64,000 bases of DNA from Pseudomonas fluorescens (GTDB lineage Bacteria > Pseudomonadota > Gammaproteobacteria > Pseudomonadales > Pseudomonadaceae): assembly GCF_902497855.1 (NCBI RefSeq), contig NZ_CABVHU010000003.1, positions 372,001 to 436,000 of the forward strand, in the 5' to 3' direction. How positions within the stretch are numbered: the first letter of the stretch is position 1; every line of letters starts with the position of its first letter. Shown here in pieces: positions 19,798 to 28,333 of the stretch. The position numbers and the translations under genes were made by a program. Below the pieces are notes generated by a model. It saw only the letters and a list, made by a program, of their open reading frames with translations. It did no database searches and was not told where the DNA came from.

Positions 19798-20364
19798 ATG
19801 ACGCTGAATGCGACCACGTCCCACACCGTCGGACCGTATTACCACATCGGCCTGACCTGGCTGAACCGCGAAGACCTGACCGTCGAGCAAACCCTCGGCG
19901 AGCGCGTGGCGATCACCGGGCAGGTCATCGATGGCAACGGCGATGTCGTCAACGACGCGATGCTGGAAGTCTGGCAGGCCAACGCCGCCGGCAAGTACGA
20001 CCACCCCGAAGACGATCAGGACAAACCCCTGGACCCGAACTTCGAAGGCTTTGGCCGGGTGCCGGTGGATGCCGAAGGGCGGTTCCGCTTCACCACGATC
20101 AAGCCGGGGACGGTGCAAGGCCTCAAAGGCACGACCCAGGCGCCGCACCTGGTGGTACTGGTGTTCGCCCGTGGTCTGGTCAAGCACTTGCTGACGCGGA
20201 TCTATTTCGATGGCGAGCCGGCCAATGTGGCGGATCCGCTGCTTGAGTGCGTGCCTGCCGAGCGCCGCGACACCTTGCTGGCGAAGGAGGATGCATCGGG
20301 TGTTTATCAGTGGAATGTGATCTTGCAAGGGACTGATGCGGAGACGGTGTTCTTCGATTATTGA
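19798..20364 (+). CDS. pcaG: PcaG, protocatechuate 3,4-dioxygenase alpha subunit
   Basis: 188 aa, partner of PcaH in the (alpha-beta-Fe)n complex. It shares the dioxygenase fold (EVWQANAAGKYDHPEDDQDK, RFRFTTIKPGTVQG) but lacks the iron-binding HIH set, as alpha subunits do. N-terminus TTSHTVGPYYHIGL matches the family. It ends the pcaIJF-HG run; a large palindrome follows. Confidence 0.95.
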   Translation: MTLNATTSHTVGPYYHIGLTWLNREDLTVEQTLGERVAITGQVIDGNGDVVNDAMLEVWQANAAGKYDHPEDDQDKPLDPNFEGFGRVPVDAEGRFRFTTIKPGTVQGLKGTTQAPHLVVLVFARGLVKHLLTRIYFDGEPANVADPLLECVPAERRDTLLAKEDASGVYQWNVILQGTDAETVFFDY

Positions 20365-20374
20365 CCCTCAACCT

Positions 20375-20478
20375 GATCGTTCCCACGCTCTGCGTGGGAA
20401 TGCCGCCATGGACGCTCCGCGTCCACTGTGACGCGGAGCGTCACGGGATACGTTCCTACGGGGACCGTGGGAACGATC
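20375..20478. repeat. Large composite palindrome, second copy of the 10621 type
   Basis: Outer arms GATCGTTCCCACGCTC / GACCGTGGGAACGATC around an inner GACGCTCCGCGTC / GACGCGGAGCGTC pair. It sits between pcaG and pcaT and may terminate or stabilise the pcaIJFHG transcript. Confidence 0.85.
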
Positions 20479-20558
20479 GTGGTGTGCCAATGCTTCTGTG
20501 GAACGGGACTGTTGCAAATTGTGTCTAGACTCTCACAGTCCCCAAAGAGTGAATACCC

Positions 20559-21863
20559 ATGACTACCCCCACCGCTATTCCGGCGCACTACACCGGTGAA
20601 GAACGCAGCAAGCGGATCTTTGCGATTGTCGGCGCCTCCTCGGGCAATCTGGTCGAATGGTTCGACTTTTACGTCTACGCCTTTTGTGCGATCTATTTCG
20701 CGCCAGCGTTTTTTCCGTCCGACAACCCCACGGTACAGCTGGTCAACACCGCAGGTGTATTCGCCGCCGGGTTCCTGATGCGACCTATCGGCGGCTGGAT
20801 CTTCGGCCGGGTCGCGGACAAGCACGGGCGCAAGAATTCGATGTTGATCTCGATTCTGATGATGTGCTTCGGATCGTTGCTCATCGCCTGCCTGCCGACC
20901 TACAAGGACATCGGCGTCTGGGCGCCGATCATGCTGCTGTTCGCCCGGTTGCTGCAGGGCTTGTCGGTAGGCGGTGAGTACGGCACCACGGCGACCTACA
21001 TGAGCGAAGTCGCCCTCAGGGGCCAGCGCGGTTTCTTCGCCTCGTTCCAGTACGTGACGCTGATCGGCGGGCAGTTGCTGGCCGTGTCGCTGGTGGTGGT
21101 CCTGCAACAGTTCCTCACCGAAGACGACCTGCGCGCCTACGGCTGGCGGATCCCGTTTGTGGTGGGTGCGGCGGCGGCATTGGTTTCGCTGTTCCTGCGT
21201 CGTTCGCTCAAGGAAACCACCAGCAAGGAAATGCGCGACAACAAGGACGCCGGCAGCATCCGTGCCCTGTTCCGCGACCACAAGGCCGCGTTCATTACCG
21301 TGCTGGGTTACACCGCTGGTGGCTCGCTGATTTTCTACACCTTCACCACGTATATGCAGAAGTACCTGGTGAACACCGCCGGCATGCACGCCAAGACGGC
21401 CAGCTACATCATGACCGGCGCGCTGTTCCTGTACATGTGCATGCAGCCGTTTTTCGGCATGCTCGCGGACAAGATCGGCCGTCGCAAGTCGATGCTCTGG
21501 TTCGGCGCCCTCGGTACATTGTGCACCGTGCCGATCCTGTTGAGCCTGAAAAGCAACACCAGTCCGTTCCTGGCCTTTGTGCTGATTACCCTGGCGCTGG
21601 CGATCGTCAGTTTCTACACCTCCATCAGCGGCCTGGTGAAAGCCGAAATGTTCCCGCCGGAAGTGCGGGCACTGGGTGTCGGCCTGGCGTATGCGGTGGC
21701 GAATGCGATCTTTGGTGGTTCGGCGGAGTATGTGGCCTTGAGCCTCAAAGCCGTGGGCATGGAAAACTCCTTCTACTGGTACGTGACAGTGATGATGGCG
21801 GTAGCGTTCCTGTTCAGCCTGCGCCTGCCGAAGCAGCCGAAATATTTGGAACACGATCTTTGA
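20559..21863 (+). CDS. pcaT: PcaT, MFS dicarboxylate (beta-ketoadipate-type) symporter
   Basis: 434-aa inner-membrane metabolite:H+ symporter of the alpha-ketoglutarate permease (KgtP) branch: [13 protein letters not shown] near residue 32, [19 protein letters not shown] and [20 protein letters not shown]. In Pseudomonas putida pcaT, proposed to carry beta-ketoadipate, occupies the same place before pcaB, which supports the name; the substrate here is inferred. Confidence 0.85.
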   Translation: MTTPTAIPAHYTGEERSKRIFAIVGASSGNLVEWFDFYVYAFCAIYFAPAFFPSDNPTVQLVNTAGVFAAGFLMRPIGGWIFGRVADKHGRKNSMLISILMMCFGSLLIACLPTYKDIGVWAPIMLLFARLLQGLSVGGEYGTTATYMSEVALRGQRGFFASFQYVTLIGGQLLAVSLVVVLQQFLTEDDLRAYGWRIPFVVGAAAALVSLFLRRSLKETTSKEMRDNKDAGSIRALFRDHKAAFITVLGYTAGGSLIFYTFTTYMQKYLVNTAGMHAKTASYIMTGALFLYMCMQPFFGMLADKIGRRKSMLWFGALGTLCTVPILLSLKSNTSPFLAFVLITLALAIVSFYTSISGLVKAEMFPPEVRALGVGLAYAVANAIFGGSAEYVALSLKAVGMENSFYWYVTVMMAVAFLFSLRLPKQPKYLEHDL

Positions 21864-21872
21864 TTTTTTACC

Positions 21873-21892
21873 CGTGGGCCTGACCGGCCCAC
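21873..21892 (+). other. Intercistronic hairpin pcaT-pcaB
   Basis: CGTGGGCC-TGACC-GGCCCACG stem-loop between pcaT and pcaB with no T-tract after it. More likely an mRNA-processing or stability element than a full terminator. Confidence 0.6.
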
Positions 21893-21909
21893 GCCTTCAG
21901 GGACTGTTT

Positions 21910-23274
21910 ATGAACCAGCGACCGGGCAACCAGTTGTTCGATGCTTATTTCACTGCCCGCGATATGCGTGACGTGTTCTGCGATCAGGGCCGGGTCCAGG
22001 CCATGCTCGATTTCGAAGCGGCACTGGCTCGGGCCGAGGCGCGGGTCGGGTTGATTCCGCCGACTGCGGTCGCACCGATCGAAGCGGCTTGTCGGGCGGA
22101 GCATTACGACTTCATCGCCCTCGGCGAGGCGATTGCCACGGCGGGCAATTCGGCGATTCCGCTGGTCAAGGCGCTGGGCAAGCAGATCGCGAAGAACGAT
22201 GCCGAAGCCGAGCGCTTTGTGCACCTGGGCGCGACCAGTCAGGACGTGATGGACACCGGCCTGGTGCTGCAACTGCGCCGCGCATTGACCTTGATCGAAA
22301 GCGATCTGGCGCAACTGGGGGAAACCCTGGCGACCCAGGCCTTGCGTTATGTTGCGACGCCGCTGGCCGGACGCACCTGGTTGCAACATGCGACCCCGGT
22401 CACCCTTGGCATGAAGATCGCCGGATGGCTCGGCGCCGTGACCCGCAGCCGCCAGCGTCTGCAAGCACTCAAGCCACGACTGCTGGTGCTGCAATTCGGT
22501 GGTGCCTCAGGGACACTGGCGGCCCTCGGCGAACAAGCCATGCCGATTGCCGAAGCGCTGGCAGCGGAGCTGCAACTGAGCTTGCCCGAACAACCCTGGC
22601 ACACCCAGCGCGATCGCCTGGTGGAATTCGCTGCGGTGCTGGGCTTGATCGCCGGCAGCCTCGGCAAATTCGGTCGCGATATCAGCCTGTTGATGCAGAC
22701 CGAAGCCGCCGAAGTTTTCGAACCGTCGGCGCCGGGCAAGGGCGGTTCCTCGACCATGCCGCACAAACGCAACCCGGTGGGCGCCGCGGTGCTGATCGGT
22801 GCCGCGACCCGGGTGCCGGGTCTGTTGTCGACTCTGTTCAGCGCCATGCCTCAAGAGCACGAGCGTAGCCTGGGCCTGTGGCATGCCGAGTGGGAAACCC
22901 TGCCGGAGATTTGCTGTCTGGTGTCCGGTGCGCTGCAGCAGGCGCTGTCGCTGGCCGACGGGCTGGAAGTGGATGCCGATCGCATGGCCCGCAACCTCGA
23001 CCTGACCCAAGGCCTGGTACTGGCCGAAGCGGTGAGCATCGTCCTCGCCCAACGGGTCGGCCGCGACACCGCCCATCATCTGCTCGAACAATGCTGCAAG
23101 CGCGCCGTGGCGGAACAACGTCATCTGCGCGCGGTACTTGGCGACGAACCGCAAGTGACCGCCGAGCTGTCTGCTGTTGAGCTCGATCGTCTGCTGGACC
23201 CCGCCCATTACCTCGGTCAGGCCCATACCTGGGTCGAGCGAGCGGTGGCTGAACATTCTGCATTGACTGCCTGA
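21910..23274 (+). CDS. pcaB: PcaB, 3-carboxy-cis,cis-muconate cycloisomerase
   Basis: 454 aa, fumarase/argininosuccinate lyase superfamily. It lactonises 3-carboxymuconate to 4-carboxymuconolactone. The superfamily signature GGSSTMPHKRNPV is present near residue 280, with HLGATSQDVMDTGL earlier. The start at 21910 (MNQRPGNQLFDAYFTARDM) matches the family N-terminus; an upstream TTG is not used. pcaD follows after 11 bp. Confidence 0.95.
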   Translation: MNQRPGNQLFDAYFTARDMRDVFCDQGRVQAMLDFEAALARAEARVGLIPPTAVAPIEAACRAEHYDFIALGEAIATAGNSAIPLVKALGKQIAKNDAEAERFVHLGATSQDVMDTGLVLQLRRALTLIESDLAQLGETLATQALRYVATPLAGRTWLQHATPVTLGMKIAGWLGAVTRSRQRLQALKPRLLVLQFGGASGTLAALGEQAMPIAEALAAELQLSLPEQPWHTQRDRLVEFAAVLGLIAGSLGKFGRDISLLMQTEAAEVFEPSAPGKGGSSTMPHKRNPVGAAVLIGAATRVPGLLSTLFSAMPQEHERSLGLWHAEWETLPEICCLVSGALQQALSLADGLEVDADRMARNLDLTQGLVLAEAVSIVLAQRVGRDTAHHLLEQCCKRAVAEQRHLRAVLGDEPQVTAELSAVELDRLLDPAHYLGQAHTWVERAVAEHSALTA

Positions 23275-23285
23275 AGGAGACTGCC

Positions 23286-24080
23286 GTGGCATTCGTACAA
23301 CTCGCCGAGGGCGAACTGAACTACCAACTCGATGGCCCGGCCGATGCGCCGGTGCTGGTGCTGTCCAACTCGTTGGGCACCGACCTGCATATGTGGGACG
23401 CGCAGATTGCGGCGTTCACCGAACAGTTCCGGGTGCTGCGTTTCGATACCCGTGGCCATGGCAAGTCGCTGGTGACGCCAGGGCCCTACAGCATCGAGCA
23501 ACTGGGCCATGACGTGCTGGCCCTGCTGGATGCCTTGCACATCGAGCGCGCGCATTTTTGCGGTCTGTCCATGGGCGGCTTGATCGGCCAGTGGCTGGGG
23601 ATCAACGCCGGCCAGCGTCTGAACAAACTGGTGGTGTGCAATACCGCGGCGAAAATCGGCGACCCGTCGGTATGGAACCCGCGGATCGAAACCGTGCTGC
23701 GTGACGGTGCGGCGGCGATGGTCGCGCTGCGCGATGCGTCGATTGCGCGCTGGTTCACCGCGGATTTCTCCGAAGCCAATCCCGAAGCGGCGAAGAAGAT
23801 CACGGACATGCTTGCAGCCACCTCGCCTGAAGGTTACGCGGCGAATTGCGCTGCCGTGCGCGATGCCGATTTCCGTGATCAGCTGTCCTCGATCAAGGTG
23901 CCGTTGCTGGTCATTGCCGGCACCGAAGATGCGGTCACGCCGCCGTCGGGCGGGCACTTCATTCAGGAACATGTGCAGGGCGCCGAGTACGCCGAGTTCT
24001 ACGCCGCGCATTTGTCCAACGTCCAGGCTGGCGCTGAGTTCAGCGACCGGGTACTGGCGTTCTTGTTGTCAGCTGATTAA
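23286..24080 (+). CDS. pcaD: PcaD, beta-ketoadipate enol-lactone hydrolase
   Basis: 264-aa alpha/beta hydrolase starting with GTG (SD AAGGAGA). The nucleophile elbow is FCGLSMGGLIG (Ser near residue 95), the acid is in IAGTEDAVTP and the His is near the C-terminal AAHLSN. It opens beta-ketoadipate enol-lactone to beta-ketoadipate, the inducer of PcaR. Tightly packed between pcaB and pcaC. Confidence 0.94.
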   Translation: MAFVQLAEGELNYQLDGPADAPVLVLSNSLGTDLHMWDAQIAAFTEQFRVLRFDTRGHGKSLVTPGPYSIEQLGHDVLALLDALHIERAHFCGLSMGGLIGQWLGINAGQRLNKLVVCNTAAKIGDPSVWNPRIETVLRDGAAAMVALRDASIARWFTADFSEANPEAAKKITDMLAATSPEGYAANCAAVRDADFRDQLSSIKVPLLVIAGTEDAVTPPSGGHFIQEHVQGAEYAEFYAAHLSNVQAGAEFSDRVLAFLLSAD

Positions 24081-24090
24081 GGGGATAGTC

Positions 24091-24483
24091 GTGGACGAGA
24101 AACAACGTTACGACGAGGGCATGAACGTCCGTCGCGCGGTACTCGGTGACGCTCACGTCGACCGCAGCCTGACCACCCTGACCGAGTTCAACTCGGAGTT
24201 CCAGGAGATGATCACCCGCCATGCCTGGGGCGACATCTGGACCCGCCCGGGCCTGCCGCGCCACACCCGCAGCCTGATCACCATCGCCATGCTGATCGGC
24301 ATGAACCGCGAGGGTGAGCTTAAACTGCACTTGCGCGCCGCCGCGAACAACGGCGTGACCCGTGCCGAGATCAAGGAAGTGATCATGCAGAGTGCGATCT
24401 ACTGCGGCATTCCGGCGGCCAACGCCACCTTCCACCTGGCGGAATCGGTGTGGGATGAGTTGGGCGTCGAATCGCGGGAGTGA
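24091..24483 (+). CDS. pcaC: PcaC, 4-carboxymuconolactone decarboxylase
   Basis: 130 aa starting with GTG (SD AAGGGGATA). Carboxymuconolactone decarboxylase fold, with RHTRSLITIAMLIGMNREGE and the motif EVIMQSAIYCGIPAANATFH. It decarboxylates 4-carboxymuconolactone to the enol-lactone used by PcaD. Last gene of pcaTBDC, 10 bp after pcaD; a long repeat array follows. Confidence 0.95.
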   Translation: MDEKQRYDEGMNVRRAVLGDAHVDRSLTTLTEFNSEFQEMITRHAWGDIWTRPGLPRHTRSLITIAMLIGMNREGELKLHLRAAANNGVTRAEIKEVIMQSAIYCGIPAANATFHLAESVWDELGVESRE

Positions 24484-24580
24484 TCCTGAGGCACGTTAGT
24501 GTCTGAACTGACGTCTTCGCCGGCAAGCCGGTCTCCTACAGTGGTCCGGTGTGAACGCCAGTTTTGTGTTCACCGAGGAT

Positions 24581-25255
24581 CCCCTGTAGGAGCTGGCTTG
24601 CCAGCGAAATCGATCTGACAGTCAACATCTCCGTTGAATGTCAAACCGCCTTCGCCGGCAAGCCGGCTCCTACACGGTATTGGTGTCGTCCACCGGTTCT
24701 GAGTTCACTGCTGATCCCCTGTAGGAGCTGGCTTGCCAGCGAAATCGGTCTGACAGTCAACATCTCCGTTGAATGTCAAACCGCCTTCGCCGGCAAGCCG
24801 GCTCCTACACGGTATTGGTGTCGTCCACCGGTTCTGAGTTCACTGCTGATCCCCTGTAGGAGCTGGCTTGCCAGCGAAATCGGTCTGACAGTCAACATCT
24901 CCGTTGAATGTCAAACCGCCTTCGCCGGCAAGCCGGCTCCTACACGGTATTGGTGTCGTCCACCGGTTCTGAGTTCACTGCTGATCCCCTGTAGGAGCTG
25001 GCTTGCCAGCGAAATCGGTCTGACAGTCAACATCTCCGTTGAATGTCAAACCGCCTTCGCCGGCAAGCCGGCTCCTACACGGTATTGGTGTCGTCCACCG
25101 GTTCTGAGTTCACTGCTGATCCCCTGTAGGAGCTGGCTTGCCAGCGAAATCGGTCTGACAGTCAACATCTCCGTTGAATGTCAAACCGCCTTCGCCGGCA
25201 AGCCGGCTCCTACACTGAATCGGTGTCGGCCGGCGATTTTGAGTCCACTGATGAT
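24581..25255. repeat. Five tandem 135-bp BIME units
   Basis: Five consecutive units of exactly 135 bp (starts 24581, 24716, 24851, 24986, 25121). Each holds two inverted REPs (CTGTAGGAGCTGGCTTGCCA and GCCGGCAAGCCGGCTCCTAC) plus a fixed spacer. Units 2-4 look identical; the first differs at one base near its REP and the last diverges at its 3' end. A partial REP lies before the array at about 24512-24545. The array separates convergent pcaC and the porin gene. Because 135 is a multiple of 3, it creates a spurious repetitive ORF. Confidence 0.95.
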
Positions 25256-25262
25256 CCCCTGT

Positions 25263-26522
25263 TTACAACAGGTTGATCGGATAGCTGACGATCAACCGGT
25301 TCTCGTCGAACTCGTTATTGCTGAAATCCCGGCGAATGGTCGAGTTGCGCCATTTGACGTTCAGGTCCTTGAACGTTCCGCTTTGTATGGTGTAAGCCAG
25401 TTCTGATTCGCGCCCCCATTCCTTGCCATCGGTAACGGTACCGGTGTGCACATTGTCACCACTGATGTAGCGGTTCATCAGGGTCAGGCCCGGCATGCCG
25501 AGCGCGACGAAGTTGTAGTCGTGGCGCAGTTGCCAGGACTTCTCCTTGGCGTTGTCATAGCTGGCGTTATAGCTGTCGTTGGCCAGGGTGCCGCCGCTGG
25601 TGCCGTTGACCCGCATCCAGGCATTGTCGCCAGTGAGCTTTTGCAGGCCGACGTAGAAAGTGTGGCCGCCGTACTTGGCGGAAAACAGGCCGGACCAGGT
25701 CTTGTTGTCCAGTTCGCCGGCCCGGGCACTGCCGTCATCCTTGCCGTAGAAGAAGCCGAGGTTGGCGCCCAGGGTCCAGTCGCCGATGGGCTGGCTGTGG
25801 GTCACATTCAGGTATTGCTGGCTGTAGATGTCCTTGAGTTCGGCGTTCCACAGGCCGACCTGGGTGCGCGTGTCGTTGAACAGGTATTCGCCGCCCTGGA
25901 AGTTGAAACGGTCGGAGGTGAATGCGGCCTGGCCGGTCATCGACATGTCGCTCATGCTGCTGTCGTCCCGCGGGCTGTTGGCGCGGAACTGGCCGCCGTA
26001 GAGGGTCAGGCCATTGATTTCCTTCGAGGTGATCTGGCCGCCACGGAAGGTCTGCGGCAGGGAGCGACCGTCGTCGGAGCGCAGGATCGGCAGCACCGGC
26101 ATCCATTCGCCGACCTTCACCTCGGTCTGGGATAGCTTGGCCTTGAACGCCACGTTGGTGCGCCCGAAGTTGTCCGCAGGACGACCGTCATGGTCCAGCG
26201 GTAGCAACTGCGTGCCACCGGTGCCTTTGCCGCCGTCGAGTTTCACCGAATACAGCCCCAGCACATCCATACCGAACCCGACCGTGCCTTGGGTAAACCC
26301 GGATTTTGCGTCGAGGATGAAGCTTTGCGTCCACTCTTCAGCCTTGCCCTGCGCCCGGGTCGGGTTGGTGAAGTTGCGGTTGATGTAGAAGTTGCGCAGG
26401 TTCAGGTTGACCTTGGCCCCTTCGACAAAACCCGATTCCTCGGCCGCGGCGGGCAGCGCCGTACCGGCCAGCGCGATGGCGATCAGGCTGGGAAAAAAAT
26501 ACTGCGCGGTGGAAGGCGTCAT
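25263..26522 (-). CDS. OprD-family outer-membrane porin, likely for aromatic acids (BenF/PcaP-like)
   Basis: 419-aa outer-membrane beta-barrel. Start at 26522 gives a signal peptide (MTPSTAQYFFPSLIAIALAG ... LPAAAEES); a longer frame upstream is not protein-like. The mature start GFVEGAKVNLNLRNFYINRN and the C-terminal LIVSYPINLL with an aromatic-rich strand pattern are OprD-like. OprD porins carry small carboxylates. Convergent with the pca genes and preceded by a PcaR-like site 209 bp upstream, it probably admits protocatechuate or 4-hydroxybenzoate; substrate inferred. Confidence 0.88.
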   Translation of the reverse strand: MTPSTAQYFFPSLIAIALAGTALPAAAEESGFVEGAKVNLNLRNFYINRNFTNPTRAQGKAEEWTQSFILDAKSGFTQGTVGFGMDVLGLYSVKLDGGKGTGGTQLLPLDHDGRPADNFGRTNVAFKAKLSQTEVKVGEWMPVLPILRSDDGRSLPQTFRGGQITSKEINGLTLYGGQFRANSPRDDSSMSDMSMTGQAAFTSDRFNFQGGEYLFNDTRTQVGLWNAELKDIYSQQYLNVTHSQPIGDWTLGANLGFFYGKDDGSARAGELDNKTWSGLFSAKYGGHTFYVGLQKLTGDNAWMRVNGTSGGTLANDSYNASYDNAKEKSWQLRHDYNFVALGMPGLTLMNRYISGDNVHTGTVTDGKEWGRESELAYTIQSGTFKDLNVKWRNSTIRRDFSNNEFDENRLIVSYPINLL

Positions 26523-26730
26523 GGGCTCGGGTCTCTCTGATTCTTGGGGATGAAACGGGGCGATGCCGCAACCTGGGGTTGCAGTCAAACGATTCGAATA
26601 CGCAAACGATGCGGGATCAGCCGGAGAGGGCAGGGCGCTGGGACATGGTGTCGAACCTGTTGTTATTGGTCTTGTGTGGCGAATGGTGCGGTGAATGGAC
26701 TAGATAGTTCAATCAGGAAAAACGGGTTTT

Positions 26731-26745
26731 GGGCGATAATCGAAC
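26731..26745. promoter_or_regulatory. PcaR-like site upstream of the porin gene
   Basis: GGGCGATAATCGAAC; its complement GTTCGATTATCGCCC differs by one base from the site before pcaR (13509). It lies in the 26523-26828 upstream region of the minus-strand porin gene. Otherwise that region contains no gene. Confidence 0.7.
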
Positions 26746-26828
26746 GCAAGATTGACTGAGGTTTATGTGTTGCTTGCACTGGCCTCTTCGCGAGCAGGCA
26801 TGACCAACTCAACTTTCCCTGCGCCAAC

Positions 26829-26853
26829 AAAAAGCCCACCAAAAGGTGGGCTT
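26829..26853 (-). terminator. Terminator of the ttgABC operon
   Basis: AAGCCCACC-AAAA-GGTGGGCTT stem (26832-26853) with an A run on the plus strand that gives a U-tract on the minus strand, 20 bp after the ttgC stop. Confidence 0.88.
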
Positions 26854-26872
26854 CAAGTTTTTTACCACGCGA

Positions 26873-28333
26873 TCAGAACAACTTCAGCTTCGGCGCTTCT
26901 TCTTTCTGCGGCTCGACTCTGGCGGTCTGCTCATTCCAGCCACCGCCCAGTGCCTTGTACAAATTGACGGCACTGGTCAGCTGCGCCAAACGGTCGGTGA
27001 TCAGCGCCTGTTGGGCACTGAACAGCTGACGCTGGGCATCGAGGAAGGTCAGGTTGCTGTCGACACCAATGCGATAACGACGCTCGGCCAGACGGTAGTA
27101 GTCCTGGTTGGCGGTGACGAAATCACGCTGGGCCTGCAATTGCTCGGTGTAGGTCTGGCGCGCGGCCAGGCCATCGGCGACTTCCTGGAAGGCCGTTTGA
27201 ATGGACTTCTCGTAGTTCGCCACGCCGATGTCTTTCTGGATTTTCGAGTAATCCAGGCTGGCGCGCAGGCTGCCGGCGTTGAAGATCGGCAGGTTGATCT
27301 GCGGCTGGAACAGCCAGGTGCCCGAACCGCCCTTGAACAGGCCGGACAGGTCCGGGCTCAGGGAGCCGGCATTGGCCGTCAGGCTGATGCTCGGGAAGAA
27401 TGCAGCCCGCGCCGCGCCGATGTTGGCATTGGCCGCCTTGAGGTTGTATTCGGCCTGGAGGATGTCCGGACGACGTTGCAGCAAGTCCGACGGCAGGCCG
27501 GGCGGAACGTCGCTCAGCAGTTCGTCGGACAGCGGCTTGGCGGTTTGCAGGTTGGCCGGGATACCGGTGCCGAGCAGCAACACCAGGCTGTTTTCATCCT
27601 GCGCGACCTGGCGGGTATACCGGGCCAGTTGCGCCCGGGCGTTTTCCACCGAGGTACGCGACTGCGCCAGGTCCAGGGCCGAGGCCACACCGACTTCGTT
27701 GCTGCGGGCGGTGAGCTTCAGGCTCTCCTCGAATGCACCGAGGGTGTCCTGGGTCAGTTTGCGCAGCTCCTTGTCGGCCTGCCAGGTCAGGTAGGCATTG
27801 GCGACGTTGGCCACCAGACTGATCTGCGTGCTGCGGCGGCCTTCTTCAGTGGCGAAGTATTGCTGCAGGGCTTCTTCGCTCAGGCTGCGAACCCGACCGA
27901 ACAGGTCCAGTTCATAAGCACTGATGCCGACCGTGGCCGAGTAGGAACTGGTGATGCCCGCTTCGCCGGTCTGCGAGGCCCGTGCCGGGACCCGTTGACG
28001 GCTGCCGGTGCCATTGGCCGACACCGCCGGGAACAGATCCGCACGCTGGATGCGGTACTGCGCCGCGAAGGCATCGATGTTCAACGCCGCGACCCGCAGG
28101 TCGCGGTTGTTTTCCAGGGCGACCTGGATCAGCTGCTGCAGGGCCGGGTCATGGAAAAACTGTTTCCAGCCCTGTTCGGCGGCGGCCTGGGCCGGTGCCT
28201 GGGCCGGCGAGTACGCCGGGCCCTGCGGATACTCGCCCGCCACCGGCGCGTCCGGCCGCTGATAATCCGGTATCAGTGAGCAACCGCTCAGCACGAGGGC
28301 CGCGATTGCGATGGAGAGTAGCGACTTGCTCAT
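26873..28333 (-). CDS. ttgC: TtgC/EmhC, outer-membrane channel of RND efflux pump
   Basis: 486-aa OprM/TolC-class channel. Lipoprotein signal peptide [18 protein letters not shown] with the acylated Cys near residue 18. Two outer-membrane-efflux repeats follow, with the coiled-coil segments ([39 protein letters not shown]) of the periplasmic tunnel. The stop overlaps the pump gene start at base 28333. It closes the tripartite efflux system for solvents, antibiotics and hydrophobic compounds. Confidence 0.94.
   Translation of the reverse strand: MSKSLLSIAIAALVLSGCSLIPDYQRPDAPVAGEYPQGPAYSPAQAPAQAAAEQGWKQFFHDPALQQLIQVALENNRDLRVAALNIDAFAAQYRIQRADLFPAVSANGTGSRQRVPARASQTGEAGITSSYSATVGISAYELDLFGRVRSLSEEALQQYFATEEGRRSTQISLVANVANAYLTWQADKELRKLTQDTLGAFEESLKLTARSNEVGVASALDLAQSRTSVENARAQLARYTRQVAQDENSLVLLLGTGIPANLQTAKPLSDELLSDVPPGLPSDLLQRRPDILQAEYNLKAANANIGAARAAFFPSISLTANAGSLSPDLSGLFKGGSGTWLFQPQINLPIFNAGSLRASLDYSKIQKDIGVANYEKSIQTAFQEVADGLAARQTYTEQLQAQRDFVTANQDYYRLAERRYRIGVDSNLTFLDAQRQLFSAQQALITDRLAQLTSAVNLYKALGGGWNEQTARVEPQKEEAPKLKLF

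Noticed and set aside
17559..19826. 755-codon frame on the minus strand
   Set aside because: Lies opposite pcaJ-pcaF-pcaH, which have clear catalytic motifs and tight operon spacing.
24581..25255. CRISPR array
   Set aside because: Units are contiguous 135-bp copies with conserved spacers containing REP palindromes; no short repeats with variable spacers and no cas genes.
24564..25406. 280-codon repetitive ORF with 45-residue repeats
   Set aside because: Produced by the 135-bp BIME array (135 is divisible by three); the translated sequence is REP DNA.
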